Below, one piece after another: positions 16,788 through 26,649 of a stretch of 64,000 bases of DNA. Origin of the DNA: Sphingomonas sp. ATCC 31555 (lineage in GTDB: Bacteria; Pseudomonadota; Alphaproteobacteria; Sphingomonadales; Sphingomonadaceae); assembly GCF_000282895.1 (NCBI RefSeq), contig NZ_ALBQ01000042.1, positions 62,001 through 126,000 on the forward strand. The letters are read 5' to 3'. The first letter of the stretch is position 1. Every line of letters starts with the position of its first letter. The translations under genes and the position numbers were made by a program. The notes beneath the pieces are model-generated. The model did not search any database, was not told where the DNA came from, and was given only the letters and a program-made list of their open reading frames with translations.

Positions 16788-17783
16788 ATGAAGGTCTGGT
16801 TTAATCAATCGTTCTCGTTGCGCAACGTCGTGGCTCGCATTGTTCAGGAGCGCCCTGCCGTGCGTCTGGCGGTGAGCGCGATGGACGCCGACTCCCCGGT
16901 CAGAGATGTCGCGCCCGAATTCTGGAACGAGCCGGACGTTGCCGGAGACTATCCGCAATGGGTTCTCGACACAGCGATCGAGAAGCGGGTCGAAGCGCTG
17001 GTCGCGCAACGGGGACGGGCTGCGCTTGCCGGGATGGCCGATAGATTCCGTTCCAATGGGATTGCCCTACACGTCGCAGCGGATGCCCCGACGCTCGAAA
17101 TGCTAGAGGACAAGGCAGCATTCACTGCATCGCTGGTCGGCGATCCGATGCTTTGCCCTACCATTCCGGTTCGTTCTGCAGCCATGTTCGATGCGGCAGT
17201 CGAAAGCCTCGCCGTCAATGGAGCCCTGGCTTGCGTCAAGCCAGCGATCGGCATCTACGGCGCTGGATATTGGACATTGAATGCGAAAGGATCCTTCGAT
17301 CATCTGGCCGATCCGGATGCGCGCAGGATCACGCCTGAAGTATATGCGGCGATGCTGCGTCAGGCGCAGGCGACTGGCAAGCAGGTGTCGCTGCTGGTCA
17401 TGGAACATCTGCCCGGCCTTGAAGCGTCGGTGGATATCGTCGCCGACCGGGCCAAGGTGATGCTTGCCGCCGTGCGAACCAAGCTCGATGCGAACCGGCA
17501 GCGCATTCAAACTCGTCATGAACTCATAGCGCATGCCGCCGGGCTTGTCGCGAGGTTCGGCCTGCACGGCGCGATCAACGTCCAGTACAAGCAGGATCGC
17601 CACGGTGCCTGGCGGATTCTGGAAATCAACACGCGCGCGGCCGGCGGCGCGTCCTATTGCGACGAGGTGGGCATCCCCTTCAGCACGACCTGGATCGATG
17701 TCGCCACGGGCGCGGCACAGCCCTTCGATGCCGAGATCGACGCGGAAATCGTTGCAGTGATCCGTGCAGAGCGCCGGCGCTGA
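16788..17783 (+). CDS. ATP-grasp enzyme of the Ter-associated type
   Basis: A 331-residue protein with ATP-grasp features. An N-terminal pre-ATP-grasp region leads to LEDKAAFTASLVGDP. Substrate and nucleotide segments follow: CVKPAIGIYGAGYW and VSLLVMEHLPGLEASVDI. The metal-binding end is AWRILEINTRAAGGASY, whose Glu and Asn suit Mg-ATP binding. The protein resembles the ATP-grasp proteins that accompany TerD/TerA genes and a phosphoribosyltransferase module in Ter stress loci. It probably ligates a carboxylate to an amine or thiol using ATP; the substrate is unknown. It converges on the helicase gene with only 13 bp between stops. It is separated from the main ter operon by that gene. Confidence 0.75.
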   Translation: MKVWFNQSFSLRNVVARIVQERPAVRLAVSAMDADSPVRDVAPEFWNEPDVAGDYPQWVLDTAIEKRVEALVAQRGRAALAGMADRFRSNGIALHVAADAPTLEMLEDKAAFTASLVGDPMLCPTIPVRSAAMFDAAVESLAVNGALACVKPAIGIYGAGYWTLNAKGSFDHLADPDARRITPEVYAAMLRQAQATGKQVSLLVMEHLPGLEASVDIVADRAKVMLAAVRTKLDANRQRIQTRHELIAHAAGLVARFGLHGAINVQYKQDRHGAWRILEINTRAAGGASYCDEVGIPFSTTWIDVATGAAQPFDAEIDAEIVAVIRAERRR

Positions 17784-17796
17784 TCGCGGTTCCCAG

Positions 17797-20700
17797 TCAA
17801 AACGGGGCTGCCGGGACTAACCACGCATAGGGCACCGGTTCGCGTTGCGCCGGTACGCTCCGCCATCGGCGATGTTCCGTATAGCGACTGGGCGGCAGAT
17901 CCTGTCCGATCTCGGGCAAGATGCCGCGCGCGGTGAGTACGGCGACCAGTTCGTCGATCACCGCCTGGCGTTCGCGGACGAAGCGCGAAGCGAAGCAGCG
18001 CCATATCGTCCAGCCCGCACGCTCCAGCATCCGCTGCCGCGCCATGTCGTCGGGCCATTGTTCGGGGCCGTGATAGCGATCTCCATCGCATTCGATGGCC
18101 AGCCGAGAATCGTTGCCGCCTTCCACCACCATGTCGATGCGCTTTGTGCCGACCGGCACCTGGGTATCGACGCGATACCCGCGTTCGATGAGCACATCGT
18201 ACATTTCGCGCTCGAACGGAGATTCACATTTCGCGCGGCGATCCTCTGTCAGGCTGGACTCGCCGGCGAAGGGAGCGTGGAAATGCTCGATCAGGCTGCG
18301 GCGTAACTTGTCGCTCGCGCGCAGGTCCTCCAGCTCGACCGAACGGACCAACACCATGCGGTCCCGCGCGCGGGATGCCGCAACGTTGAAGCGCTGCTCG
18401 AAACCGAGGCCGGAGAGACCGGAGCTGCCGCGCTCAGCGACCAGCGACAAGAACATGATGTCACGTTCGTCGCCCTGGAACGCAGCAGGCTCCCCGACAC
18501 GAATGTTGTGCCGCAGCATTATCTCTGCACCGAGCACCTGTTCGATTGCGGTCAAGATCGCAACGGCCTGTTCCTGACCGAGCAATGTGGTCACACCGAT
18601 CGAGCGGCTCGCCATCGCGGGATCCTCGGCAATCCGCCCGATCGCATCGATGATGCAATCGACTTCGGGGGGATTGATCTTGCCCTTGCGATAGCCGTCC
18701 TCGACCAGAATATCGATCAGGGGCGGGTCAAGCCGTTCCGAGGCCGTGGGCAGGCGCAACGGCACCAACTGGTGGGCATAGAATTGTGCCTTCGAATATT
18801 CGATGATCGGGCCGACGCAGCGGAAATGCTCCTTGAGTAGGATTGCGCCACCCGCGAACACCACCGTGCCCAGATCGTAGAGCGATTTCTCTTCGCGAAG
18901 CGCCGCGCGGTAATCGGCAACCTGGCCGCCGAGATGGCGGTCCGCGAGCAGGTTCATCCGCGCTTCTTCGCGGAAACCGGCGTCGGGGCTGACCTGGCGG
19001 TCATCCCCGACGATCAAGACCTGTTTGGCACGGAGGAGCGCCGGCAAGGCGGCAACGGTCGATTGCGATGCTTCGTCGATCACCACCAGATCGAACAATC
19101 CGAGTTCGGCAGGGAGCGATTCCGACACGCGATAATGCGGCATGATCCAGCAGGGCAGCGCGTTCTTGGCACGATCGGCTGCCGCACGCGCATCTTGGCG
19201 ATAGCGGCCGGCGCGAATGCCCGTGCCGCGCCCGATTTTGCGCATAGCCTGGGCATAGGCGGCGAGCGCGGATCGAACCTGGTCGCTGGCCTTCTCCGCC
19301 AGTCGGCACCATGTCCGCAGCTCAATCGATTCCTCATATGCGCGGCGTAGCTGATCTTCATTGTCGCTGCGCTCGCCGCTGAGCGCGGCCAGCCGGTCAT
19401 GGCAGTCGATCCGCTGGAGCCAGGTTGCCAGCCGGCGCAGCGTCCACCGCGCGCGCCAGTCGCCAGGCGTGAGCGGATCTTCGACCCCCGTCACCGGCTC
19501 GCTGCGCAGGCGCTGTGCCCATTGCGGGGCGCCACTTTCCTCAATCAGCATGGTGACGTGCCGTATTTCGGCAAACTGTGGCGCGAGACGGCGAAGAATG
19601 GCGCCCTCGGCCAGTACCGCGGCCCAGCGTTGCGCGAGGCGTGTTTCATCGGCGGCGGGCTGACCCACCATCGTCGCCACGATGGCGCGCAGTTCTTCGC
19701 CTGCATCGCCCTGGATCTCGGCGATCATGGTCGTGAGCCGCTGGAGTTCGCTTTCCGCCGCCGCGAGCCGCTCGCGCCGCAGATGCCGGTCGAGCAATGC
19801 GGCGAGCCTGTCGCTGGCGTCGGGATCGCCTGCTATGCGCGTGCGCCAGCCGGGCAGGACCGTTCGGACCGATATCTGCAGTCGGCGTTCCCGGTCGGCA
19901 ACGTCGCGCAACTGGGTGAGATGCCGAAGCTGCCGCCGCATCGCTTCGGCAATCCCGGCTCCGTCTCCGGCAACGGGATCGAGTCCCGCCTGTACGCTGG
20001 CATGGTTCCACGCCGCTTTCAGCCGCTGCGCTTGATCGAGCGTGGCAAGGTAGCGATTGACATCGGTCCAGTCAGCGGCATTTGCCGGAGCGTGTCCGGA
20101 AAGCCGGATCGCGGCGATCTGGCCTTTCAATTGCCGCGCGAAGAGCGACTGGAACAGCCCAAGATCGTCGCCCTGCGCGAGCTTGCCAATCGCTTCGCGC
20201 AGCGCAGGGTCGGTGGTGGCTCCCTCGGGCAGCACTACCGGTCGAACAAGGAAATGGCGGCTCTCCTCCGCTAGCGCCGCTATTTCCTCCTCCAACCCGA
20301 CAAGCGCGACCAGCGTGGCATCGTCCTCGTCCATGCGCCAGCGCAGGAGCACCGCGGCCGTACACGCATAGGGGGCGCTATCGGCGGCAGCGTGCTCGCT
20401 GCGTATTCCATCCAGCTCGGCGCGCAGGGCGATCACAGTGTCGATCGTCGAACCGCCGGATAGCGCTTCGGCTTCGGCGATCGACTGGTCGATGCGATCG
20501 ACTTCGACCAGATCGCGATGCAGCGCCAGCAGGGCCACGCTGTCGGGAAGCGCTTCGGGTGGCGGGGTGACACCCAAGGCGGCCAGCCGTTCGCCAGCGG
20601 CTTTTCGCGCCACGCGCAGCCGCGCGATGCAATCGTCGTCGAATTCGGGTTCGTGCGAGGCGATGATGTCGATCGCATCGGGCAGCCATGCGGAGAGCTC

Positions 20701-22305
20701 GCCCGCGGCGACGACGCGGCGGGCGGCCTCTGCGGGCGTGATGGAAACCCCGTCGATCGTGGCTGCAGTCATCGATCCCCGCCCGATGTCTTGCACCTGG
20801 CGATCGATCCCCGCGAGTCCGCGGTGTAGTGCTTCGATGCGTGCGTCGAGTGCAGCAATCTGTCTGCCGATCTCAGCAGGGCGGGTGCGATGCAGGCGAT
20901 CGGCAATGATGTCTACCGACTCCTGAAATTGCTTGAGACCGTCGCGATCGCTCTCAAGCAGGCTGACCGCCAGCGGGCGCACCGCAGGGGGCAGTTTCTC
21001 GCGCAGCACCTTGAGCGGGGGGGCCTTTTGCGAGGTGACCAGCACGCGCTTTCCCTGGGCCAGATAATGGCTGACGATGTTGGCAATCGTGTGCGTCTTT
21101 CCGGTGCCCGGGGGGCCTTGGACTACTACGCCCGGTCGCGTCGCGAGGCGCTGGATCACCTCGACCTGCTCGCGATTGAACGGCTTGGGGAAAAACAGGT
21201 CTTCGCCTGACCCGTCCGAAGAGGTGATGCCGGGTATCGTCGATACGCCGCGATAGCTTGGATATTCTGCGGCGACGGTCACGTCTGCCGGCGGTTCGAT
21301 CAGCACGCGCACCGCGGCGGGAATCGCGTCGATGTCGTCGACCTGTTCGATCACCGTACGAAAGCGGCGCAGGTCGTCCATCAGCTGTGTCGCGCGACGG
21401 GTGCGCTGGATCAGAACCCAACGATCGTCCACTTGCAGCGTATCACCGGCCGGTGGATGGCGTTCGCCCAAATCGGGCAAATAGTGGCCGTCGGGATCGA
21501 GTAGGGCTACCGCCCGGCGCAGTACCGGAGCAAAGCTCTCCGTATCGAACGGACTCAGCCCGTCGCCCTCCAGCCCATCGAGGTGGCGCTGCGTGCTTTT
21601 GCGCCATGCGTCGACCGAAGGCGCTTCAAGGGCATCGAGCGGATCGCTTTCGATGCTCACGGGCGATTCGCTGCGCGGACGCACCTCGATCGCATGGGTC
21701 TGATCGTTGATCGACAGCTCGACCGGCACCGCAAGCAGCGGATGGTGAAGCTTGGCGCCCCGATGCCCCCACCGGGCGATGCCGATGCCCCACGCCAATT
21801 CGATCGGCTGCTCGGCTCCCCCGTCGAGCAGTTGACGAAGCGAGAACAGGCCGTTGTACAGATCGATTGCGTAGCGCCGCGGCCGCTCCTCCAGCACCCA
21901 AGGCGACCAGATCTCGCGGACATAGCCGAGCAACTGGGCTTCGAGTCGCGCGCGATCCACCTGTTCGTCGAGCCGAAGCGTAGGATTGCCGCCTGGATCA
22001 TCGTTCGGGATTTCGGACCGCAGGCGGGGCGCTGCCGTAACATCATCGGATAAGTCGATCCAGGCCCTCAGCACAGTATCAGCGGGCCTCGGCGGTGGCC
22101 GACGTACGAGCCGTTCGACGCTCAGCCAAAGAGAGTCATCGCCATCGCGGACATTTACCCGCACGCCCGGAAGCTTGATGATCTCGTCACCATGGCGCCG
22201 GAATCCGCGATAGTCGGCCATGTCGATGACGGTGGGCAGGCGATCTCGCTCTGCCGCTTCGATATAGTCGAGGAGCGACAGCAATCGGCCTATTTCGACC
22301 TTCAT
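17797..22305 (-). CDS. SF1 helicase fused to a C-terminal Vsr/MTES-like nuclease
   Basis: A 1502-residue protein. The first ~370 residues resemble the uncharacterised N-terminal region of large DNA2-like ATPases. Walker A is QGPPGTGKTHTIAN near 393-405, motif Ia-like VTSQKAPPLKVLREKL follows, and Walker B is LVVIDEASQS near 1070 with GDDRQVSP after it. A long coiled insert (about 450-1000) separates them. Late SF1 motifs include QGDERDIMFLSL and FNVAASRARDRMVLVRS. The C-terminus (about 1375-1470) is a PD-(D/E)XK-type nuclease: RIDMVVEGGNDSRLAIECDG, YHGPEQWPDDMARQ, ERAGWTIWRC. It transcribes divergently from the ter operon. A role in DNA processing or phage defence is inferred from the family and the position. 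Confidence 0.85.
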   Translation of the reverse strand: MKVEIGRLLSLLDYIEAAERDRLPTVIDMADYRGFRRHGDEIIKLPGVRVNVRDGDDSLWLSVERLVRRPPPRPADTVLRAWIDLSDDVTAAPRLRSEIPNDDPGGNPTLRLDEQVDRARLEAQLLGYVREIWSPWVLEERPRRYAIDLYNGLFSLRQLLDGGAEQPIELAWGIGIARWGHRGAKLHHPLLAVPVELSINDQTHAIEVRPRSESPVSIESDPLDALEAPSVDAWRKSTQRHLDGLEGDGLSPFDTESFAPVLRRAVALLDPDGHYLPDLGERHPPAGDTLQVDDRWVLIQRTRRATQLMDDLRRFRTVIEQVDDIDAIPAAVRVLIEPPADVTVAAEYPSYRGVSTIPGITSSDGSGEDLFFPKPFNREQVEVIQRLATRPGVVVQGPPGTGKTHTIANIVSHYLAQGKRVLVTSQKAPPLKVLREKLPPAVRPLAVSLLESDRDGLKQFQESVDIIADRLHRTRPAEIGRQIAALDARIEALHRGLAGIDRQVQDIGRGSMTAATIDGVSITPAEAARRVVAAGELSAWLPDAIDIIASHEPEFDDDCIARLRVARKAAGERLAALGVTPPPEALPDSVALLALHRDLVEVDRIDQSIAEAEALSGGSTIDTVIALRAELDGIRSEHAAADSAPYACTAAVLLRWRMDEDDATLVALVGLEEEIAALAEESRHFLVRPVVLPEGATTDPALREAIGKLAQGDDLGLFQSLFARQLKGQIAAIRLSGHAPANAADWTDVNRYLATLDQAQRLKAAWNHASVQAGLDPVAGDGAGIAEAMRRQLRHLTQLRDVADRERRLQISVRTVLPGWRTRIAGDPDASDRLAALLDRHLRRERLAAAESELQRLTTMIAEIQGDAGEELRAIVATMVGQPAADETRLAQRWAAVLAEGAILRRLAPQFAEIRHVTMLIEESGAPQWAQRLRSEPVTGVEDPLTPGDWRARWTLRRLATWLQRIDCHDRLAALSGERSDNEDQLRRAYEESIELRTWCRLAEKASDQVRSALAAYAQAMRKIGRGTGIRAGRYRQDARAAADRAKNALPCWIMPHYRVSESLPAELGLFDLVVIDEASQSTVAALPALLRAKQVLIVGDDRQVSPDAGFREEARMNLLADRHLGGQVADYRAALREEKSLYDLGTVVFAGGAILLKEHFRCVGPIIEYSKAQFYAHQLVPLRLPTASERLDPPLIDILVEDGYRKGKINPPEVDCIIDAIGRIAEDPAMASRSIGVTTLLGQEQAVAILTAIEQVLGAEIMLRHNIRVGEPAAFQGDERDIMFLSLVAERGSSGLSGLGFEQRFNVAASRARDRMVLVRSVELEDLRASDKLRRSLIEHFHAPFAGESSLTEDRRAKCESPFEREMYDVLIERGYRVDTQVPVGTKRIDMVVEGGNDSRLAIECDGDRYHGPEQWPDDMARQRMLERAGWTIWRCFASRFVRERQAVIDELVAVLTARGILPEIGQDLPPSRYTEHRRWRSVPAQREPVPYAWLVPAAPF

Positions 22306-22488
22306 TTAGTGGAGAACCCCTGGGAAGTTGACGACGCCGATATCAGGCAAAAAGTCCGCCTTCGTCAAATCTCCGTTGCTGGAAAATCCGCAGCGAACCG
22401 AATGCCTTCATCGCTGTTGCGAGCGACATACGAATTGTAATAGTCCGTTGGCACTTGAAGGTAGCGCGATATCAGAGGGGGAATCTGC
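22306..22488. promoter_or_regulatory. Divergent control region between the helicase-nuclease gene and the ter operon
   Basis: A 183-bp gap, less GC-rich than its neighbours, from which the helicase gene runs left and the ter operon right. A weak promoter-like pair (TTGCGA, TAATAG) lies near 22419-22446 on the plus strand with a non-ideal 15-base spacer. Shared control of the two arms is likely but no operator was identified. Confidence 0.35.
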
Positions 22489-23070
22489 TTGGTAAGTCTG
22501 CAAAAGGGCCAGTCCGTTCGGCTGGAGAAGACCGGTGGCGGCGCATTGACGCGCGTGTCGATGGGCCTTGGATGGGACGTGCGCAAAACCAAGGGGCTGT
22601 TCGGCCTGCTTGGCGGCGGCGGGGGCGACATCGATCTGGACGCCTCCTGCCTGCTGTTCGACGACGGTGGCAATCTCCTCGACCAGGTCTGGTTCCGGCA
22701 GCTGGCCAGCAATGACGGCAGCATCGTGCACAGCGGCGACAACCGCACCGGTGCCGGTGACGGTGACGATGAGACGATCAATGTCGATCTGACCCGTCTT
22801 CCTGCGAATGTGCGGACCTTGGTGTTCACGGTGAACAGCTTCACCGGCGACAGCTTCGACCGAATCGAGAATGCGTATTGCCGCGTTGTCGATTCCACCA
22901 ACGGCAAGGAACTCGCGCGCTACGATCTGACCGGTGCGGGCTCGCATACCGGGCAGGTCATGGCGAAACTGGTTCGCTCGGGCGATAGCTGGGAAATGAA
23001 GGCGCTGGGGGAGCGCACCTCCGGCCGCACGTTCCAGGAGATGATGGGTTCGATTCTCGCCGCGCTTTGA
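22489..23070 (+). CDS. TerD-family stress protein
   Basis: A 193-residue single TerD domain. Signature elements are LEKTGGGALTRVSMGLGWDV, DIDLDASCLLFDD and the acidic calcium-binding loop GDNRTGAGDGDDETINVDL. The start is TTG preceded by AGAGGGGG. An insert LFGLLGGGGG interrupts the usual early strand. The C-terminal portion is shorter and less typical than in the two TerD copies at 25450 and 26053, nearer to TerZ/TerF-like members. Family proteins are cytoplasmic Ca-binding beta-sandwiches linked to tellurite, phage and DNA-damage tolerance. It opens the ter operon. Confidence 0.85.
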   Translation: MVSLQKGQSVRLEKTGGGALTRVSMGLGWDVRKTKGLFGLLGGGGGDIDLDASCLLFDDGGNLLDQVWFRQLASNDGSIVHSGDNRTGAGDGDDETINVDLTRLPANVRTLVFTVNSFTGDSFDRIENAYCRVVDSTNGKELARYDLTGAGSHTGQVMAKLVRSGDSWEMKALGERTSGRTFQEMMGSILAAL

Positions 23071-23115
23071 TGGCGTGGCAAGGATCGTCCTCCGGCTAGA
23101 TTGGCAGGATATTGC

Positions 23116-24288
23116 ATGACCGATCTGCAACAGGGCGGCAACGCCCCTACACCCGGCGATGCGCTGACCATTGGTTTCGCTTGGAAGGTAGCGCCCGGGC
23201 GTGATGTCGACGCCGACGCCTCGGCGTATCTGCTGACGGCCTCCGGCAAGGTTCGCGACGATGCGGACATGGTCTTCTACAACCAGCCCGAAGGCGGCGC
23301 CGGCGGGATCCGCTTTGTGTCGGCCGGCGGTCGGGGGGCGTTCGAAGTCGATCTCGCGCGGATCCCGAGCGAGATCGAGAAGATCGTTTTCTGCGTCACC
23401 ATTCACGAGGCGCAGGCCAAAAGCCAGACATTGGCGTTGCTCGACGGCGCGGAGATCACCGTGGCGCCTTCGGGCGGAGCGGCCGCGCTGCGGTTCGCGC
23501 CGGCGCTGGCGGGGGCGAGCGAAGCGGCGATGACGTTCGGCGAACTGTATCGCAGAAATGGCCAGTGGAAGTTTCGTGCGGTAGGCCAGGGCTTCAATGG
23601 CGGTCTCGCGCCCCTCGCGCGCGCGTTCGGGATCGACGTGGCGGAGGACGCTGCACCGGTCCCGCCGCCAGCGCCGCCGCCGCCGCCGCCGGTAAATTTA
23701 AGCAAGGTCACGCTGGAGAAGGCGGGCCAGACCGTCAGCCTGGAGAAGCGGGGAGCCAGTTTCGGCGAGATCATCATCAACCTGAACTGGTCGCGCGGCC
23801 GCAAGGGGTTCTTCGGCGGCGGCAGTGCGATCGATCTCGATCTGGGCTGCCTGTTCGAACTTGCCGACGGGCGCAAGGGCGTGGTTCAGGCGCTCGGCAA
23901 GGCGTTCGGTTCGTTCAACGATCTGCCCTATATCGCCTTGTCGGGCGACGACCGTACCGGGGACGTTTCGCAAGGCGAAACGCTGCGGGTCAACGGTGCG
24001 CAATGGGCACAGATTCGGCGCATCGCGGTGTTTGCCAACATCTATGACGGGGTGCCCAACTGGCAGCAGACCGATGGCGTCGTGCTGGTGACCATGCCCG
24101 ACCAGCCGCCGATCGAAGTGCGGATGACCGAGGGGCGCGACGATCGGCGACTGTGCGGCATCGTGCTGATCGAAAATGACGCCGGGCGCGTGAAGGTGAC
24201 GCGGATCGTGGATTATGTGCGGGACCAGCAGGTCCTCGACGAGAAGCTGGGCTGGGGCTTGCGCTGGGTCGCGGGCCGCAAGGATTAA
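23116..24288 (+). CDS. TerA-like protein: TerD domain plus TerA C-terminal domain
   Basis: A 390-residue two-domain protein. Residues 1-175 form a divergent TerD domain ([41 protein letters not shown]) without the acidic calcium loop. A Pro-rich linker spans about 178-193. The second beta-rich domain (SLEKRGASFGEIIINLNWSR, IDLDLGCLFEL, GDDRTGD) is typical of TerA. ATG 23116 opens the domain; the five in-frame codons ahead add nothing recognisable. TerA proteins are thought to work with TerD and TerC at the membrane. The calcium-site loss in the first domain suggests a structural role. Confidence 0.8.
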   Translation: MTDLQQGGNAPTPGDALTIGFAWKVAPGRDVDADASAYLLTASGKVRDDADMVFYNQPEGGAGGIRFVSAGGRGAFEVDLARIPSEIEKIVFCVTIHEAQAKSQTLALLDGAEITVAPSGGAAALRFAPALAGASEAAMTFGELYRRNGQWKFRAVGQGFNGGLAPLARAFGIDVAEDAAPVPPPAPPPPPPVNLSKVTLEKAGQTVSLEKRGASFGEIIINLNWSRGRKGFFGGGSAIDLDLGCLFELADGRKGVVQALGKAFGSFNDLPYIALSGDDRTGDVSQGETLRVNGAQWAQIRRIAVFANIYDGVPNWQQTDGVVLVTMPDQPPIEVRMTEGRDDRRLCGIVLIENDAGRVKVTRIVDYVRDQQVLDEKLGWGLRWVAGRKD

Positions 24289-24315
24289 GTCGCTCGCGGC
24301 ACAAGGGGGAAGAAA

Positions 24316-25434
24316 TTGTTCAAATATTATAAGTGGTCGTTGCTGTTCACGGCATTGTGCCTCGCGCTAGGTACCTGGCTGGGCTGGACGATCACGCACG
24401 ATGTGGCGGCAACGCTGGGCATCGTGTGGATCGTGCTGGTACTCGGCGTTCTCGAAATATCGCTGTCGTTCGACAATGCCGTCGTCAACGCCACCGTATT
24501 GCGCGACATGGATCCGGTCTGGCGTCGCCGCTTCCTCACCTGGGGCATCGTGATTGCCGTATTCGGCATGCGGATCCTGTTCCCGCTGGCGATCGTCGCG
24601 ATCGCCGCCAAGCTGGGGCCGATCGACGCGGTCAAGCTCGCCGCGACCGATCCGGTGACCTATGAGCGGATCATTACCGGCGCCCATGTCGGCATCTCGG
24701 GCTTTGGCGGGGCGTTTCTGGCGATGGTCGGGCTCACCTTCTTCCTCGACGAGGACAAGGACAGCCACTGGATCGGCCCGATCGAGCGCCCCTTTGCCAG
24801 CCTTTCGCGCGTCTCGGGCCTTGCGCTCGGCGTGGTACTGCTCGCGCTCTACGGCATTTCGCGCATGATCGCGCCCGAGGATGCGATGACCTTCATCGTC
24901 TCGGGCATTTTCGGTCTACTTGCATATATCGGCGTGCAGGCGATCGGCGCGTTGCTGGAACGCGAGGAGGAAGAGGACGTCGTCGGTTCCGGCAATGGCG
25001 CCGCAGTCGCCGTCGTGAAGTCTGGGCTCGCCAGCTTCCTCTATCTTGAGGTGCTGGACGCCTCCTTCTCCTTCGACGGCGTGATCGGCGCCTTCGCCTT
25101 GTCGAACAATCTGTTCATCATCGCGCTCGGCCTTGGCATCGGTGCGATGTTCGTGCGCTCGATGACGGTGATGCTGGTCGATCGCGGCACCCTCACCGAA
25201 TATCGCTATCTCGAACACGGGGCATTCTACGCAATCCTCGCGCTCGCAACGATCATGCTGCTGTCGGTCCGATTCGAAATCCCCGAGACGGTGACTGGGC
25301 TGATCGGCGCGGGGTTCATCGGCATCGCCTTTGCCGCCTCGCTGCGCAGCAACCGCGCCGAGGCCACCGCTGCCGTGCCGCTGGAAGACGCGGACCCGGT
25401 CGGCCCCACCGGCGAGCACCTCAATCGACACTAA
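24316..25434 (+). CDS. DUF475 / TerC-like integral membrane protein
   Basis: A 372-residue polytopic membrane protein with about eight to nine hydrophobic segments. Acidic residues sit inside membrane stretches: VLEISLSFDNAVVNATVL and LYLEVLDASFSFDGVIGAF. This paired E-x-S-F-D pattern is shared by TerC and DUF475 proteins and suggests ion binding or transport. The start is TTG at 24316 behind AAGGGGGAAG. It sits inside the ter operon between TerA-like and TerD genes, where TerC normally occurs, so it is the likely membrane anchor or metal transporter of the system. Confidence 0.82.
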   Translation: MFKYYKWSLLFTALCLALGTWLGWTITHDVAATLGIVWIVLVLGVLEISLSFDNAVVNATVLRDMDPVWRRRFLTWGIVIAVFGMRILFPLAIVAIAAKLGPIDAVKLAATDPVTYERIITGAHVGISGFGGAFLAMVGLTFFLDEDKDSHWIGPIERPFASLSRVSGLALGVVLLALYGISRMIAPEDAMTFIVSGIFGLLAYIGVQAIGALLEREEEEDVVGSGNGAAVAVVKSGLASFLYLEVLDASFSFDGVIGAFALSNNLFIIALGLGIGAMFVRSMTVMLVDRGTLTEYRYLEHGAFYAILALATIMLLSVRFEIPETVTGLIGAGFIGIAFAASLRSNRAEATAAVPLEDADPVGPTGEHLNRH

Positions 25435-25449
25435 TCAGGAGAGAACATC

Positions 25450-26028
25450 ATGTCGGTAAGTCTGTCCAAGGGCGGCAATGTCAGCCTGTCGAAGGAAGAG
25501 CCCAATCTCAGCAAGATCCTGATCGGACTGGGCTGGGATACCCGCGCCACCGACGGTGCGGATTTCGACCTCGACGCAAGTGCCTTTCTGCTCGCGAGCG
25601 GCGACAAGGTGCGCGGCGACAGCGACTTCATCTTCTACAACAATCTGCGCTCCAGCGACGGGTCGGTCGAGCATACCGGCGATAACCGTACCGGGGAGGG
25701 CGATGGCGATGACGAGGCGCTCAAGGTCGACCTGACGCGTGTTCCCGAGCAGGTGCAGAAGATTGCGATCGCGGTGACGATCCACGAAGGCGAGAGCCGC
25801 CGGCAGAGCTTCGGCATGGTCTCCAACGCCTTCATCCGGATCGTAAATGATGCGACGGGCCGGGAAATCTCGCGCTACGACCTCGCCGAGGATGCCTCGA
25901 CCGAGACCGCGATGATCTTCGGTGAAGTGTATCGCCACAATGGCGAGTGGAAGTTCCGCGCCGTCGGGCAGGGCTATAAGGGCGGCCTGGCGCCGCTCGC
26001 GCGCAACTTCGGTGTCAACGTCGGCTGA
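25450..26028 (+). CDS. terD: TerD-family calcium-binding stress protein (TerD/TerE type)
   Basis: A 192-residue canonical TerD protein. It starts [18 protein letters not shown], has [19 protein letters not shown], the calcium loop [19 protein letters not shown], and the C-terminal [18 protein letters not shown]. All acidic ligands of the two known Ca sites appear present. AGGAGAG precedes the start. It is about 70% similar to the next gene, indicating tandem duplication. The symbol is by family; TerD versus TerE cannot be separated here. Confidence 0.9.
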   Translation: MSVSLSKGGNVSLSKEEPNLSKILIGLGWDTRATDGADFDLDASAFLLASGDKVRGDSDFIFYNNLRSSDGSVEHTGDNRTGEGDGDDEALKVDLTRVPEQVQKIAIAVTIHEGESRRQSFGMVSNAFIRIVNDATGREISRYDLAEDASTETAMIFGEVYRHNGEWKFRAVGQGYKGGLAPLARNFGVNVG

Positions 26029-26052
26029 TCCTGGCCGCAAGGAGTATTCATC

Positions 26053-26628
26053 ATGCCAGTTTCGCTTTCCAAGGGCGGCAATGTCAGCCTCAGCAAAGAA
26101 GCTCCGGGCCTCAAGGCCGTGCGTGTCGGACTCGGTTGGGATACCCGCGTCACCGACGGCAGCGGCTTCGACCTCGACGCCAGCGTGTTCCTGCTGAACG
26201 ATGGCGGCAAGGTTCGCTCGGACGCCGATTTCGTGTTCTACAACAACAAGAATGGCGGCAACGGTTCGGTCGTGCACCAGGGCGACAATACCACCGGCGA
26301 GGGCAGTGGAGACGATGAAGTGGTGGCGGTGTCGCTCGACCAGCTTCCCGCGGAGATACAGAAGCTGAGCTTCGCCGTGACGATTCATGAGGCAGAGGGG
26401 CGTCGCCAGAATTTCGGCATGGTATCCAACGCGTTCATCCGCGTTCTTAACGCCGATGGCGGCACCGAGATCGCCCGCTACGACCTGTCCGAAGACGCCT
26501 CGACCGAAACCGCGATGATCTTCGGCGAGCTCTATCGGCACAATGGCGAGTGGAAGTTCAAGGCGATCGGCCAGGGCTTTGCCGGCGGGCTGGGTCCGCT
26601 TGCCCAGTCCTTTGGCGTGAACGTCTGA
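26053..26628 (+). CDS. terE: TerD-family calcium-binding stress protein (TerE/TerD type), tandem paralogue
   Basis: A 191-residue TerD domain protein beginning [18 protein letters not shown]. It has [20 protein letters not shown] and the acidic loop [19 protein letters not shown], followed by [24 protein letters not shown] lies upstream. It lies 24 bp after its paralogue. The small differences in the calcium loops (NRTGEGDG versus NTTGEGSG) could tune calcium affinity. The terE symbol is tentative. Confidence 0.88.
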   Translation: MPVSLSKGGNVSLSKEAPGLKAVRVGLGWDTRVTDGSGFDLDASVFLLNDGGKVRSDADFVFYNNKNGGNGSVVHQGDNTTGEGSGDDEVVAVSLDQLPAEIQKLSFAVTIHEAEGRRQNFGMVSNAFIRVLNADGGTEIARYDLSEDASTETAMIFGELYRHNGEWKFKAIGQGFAGGLGPLAQSFGVNV

Positions 26629-26649
26629 CGCCAGGGAACAGGCCCGCAC

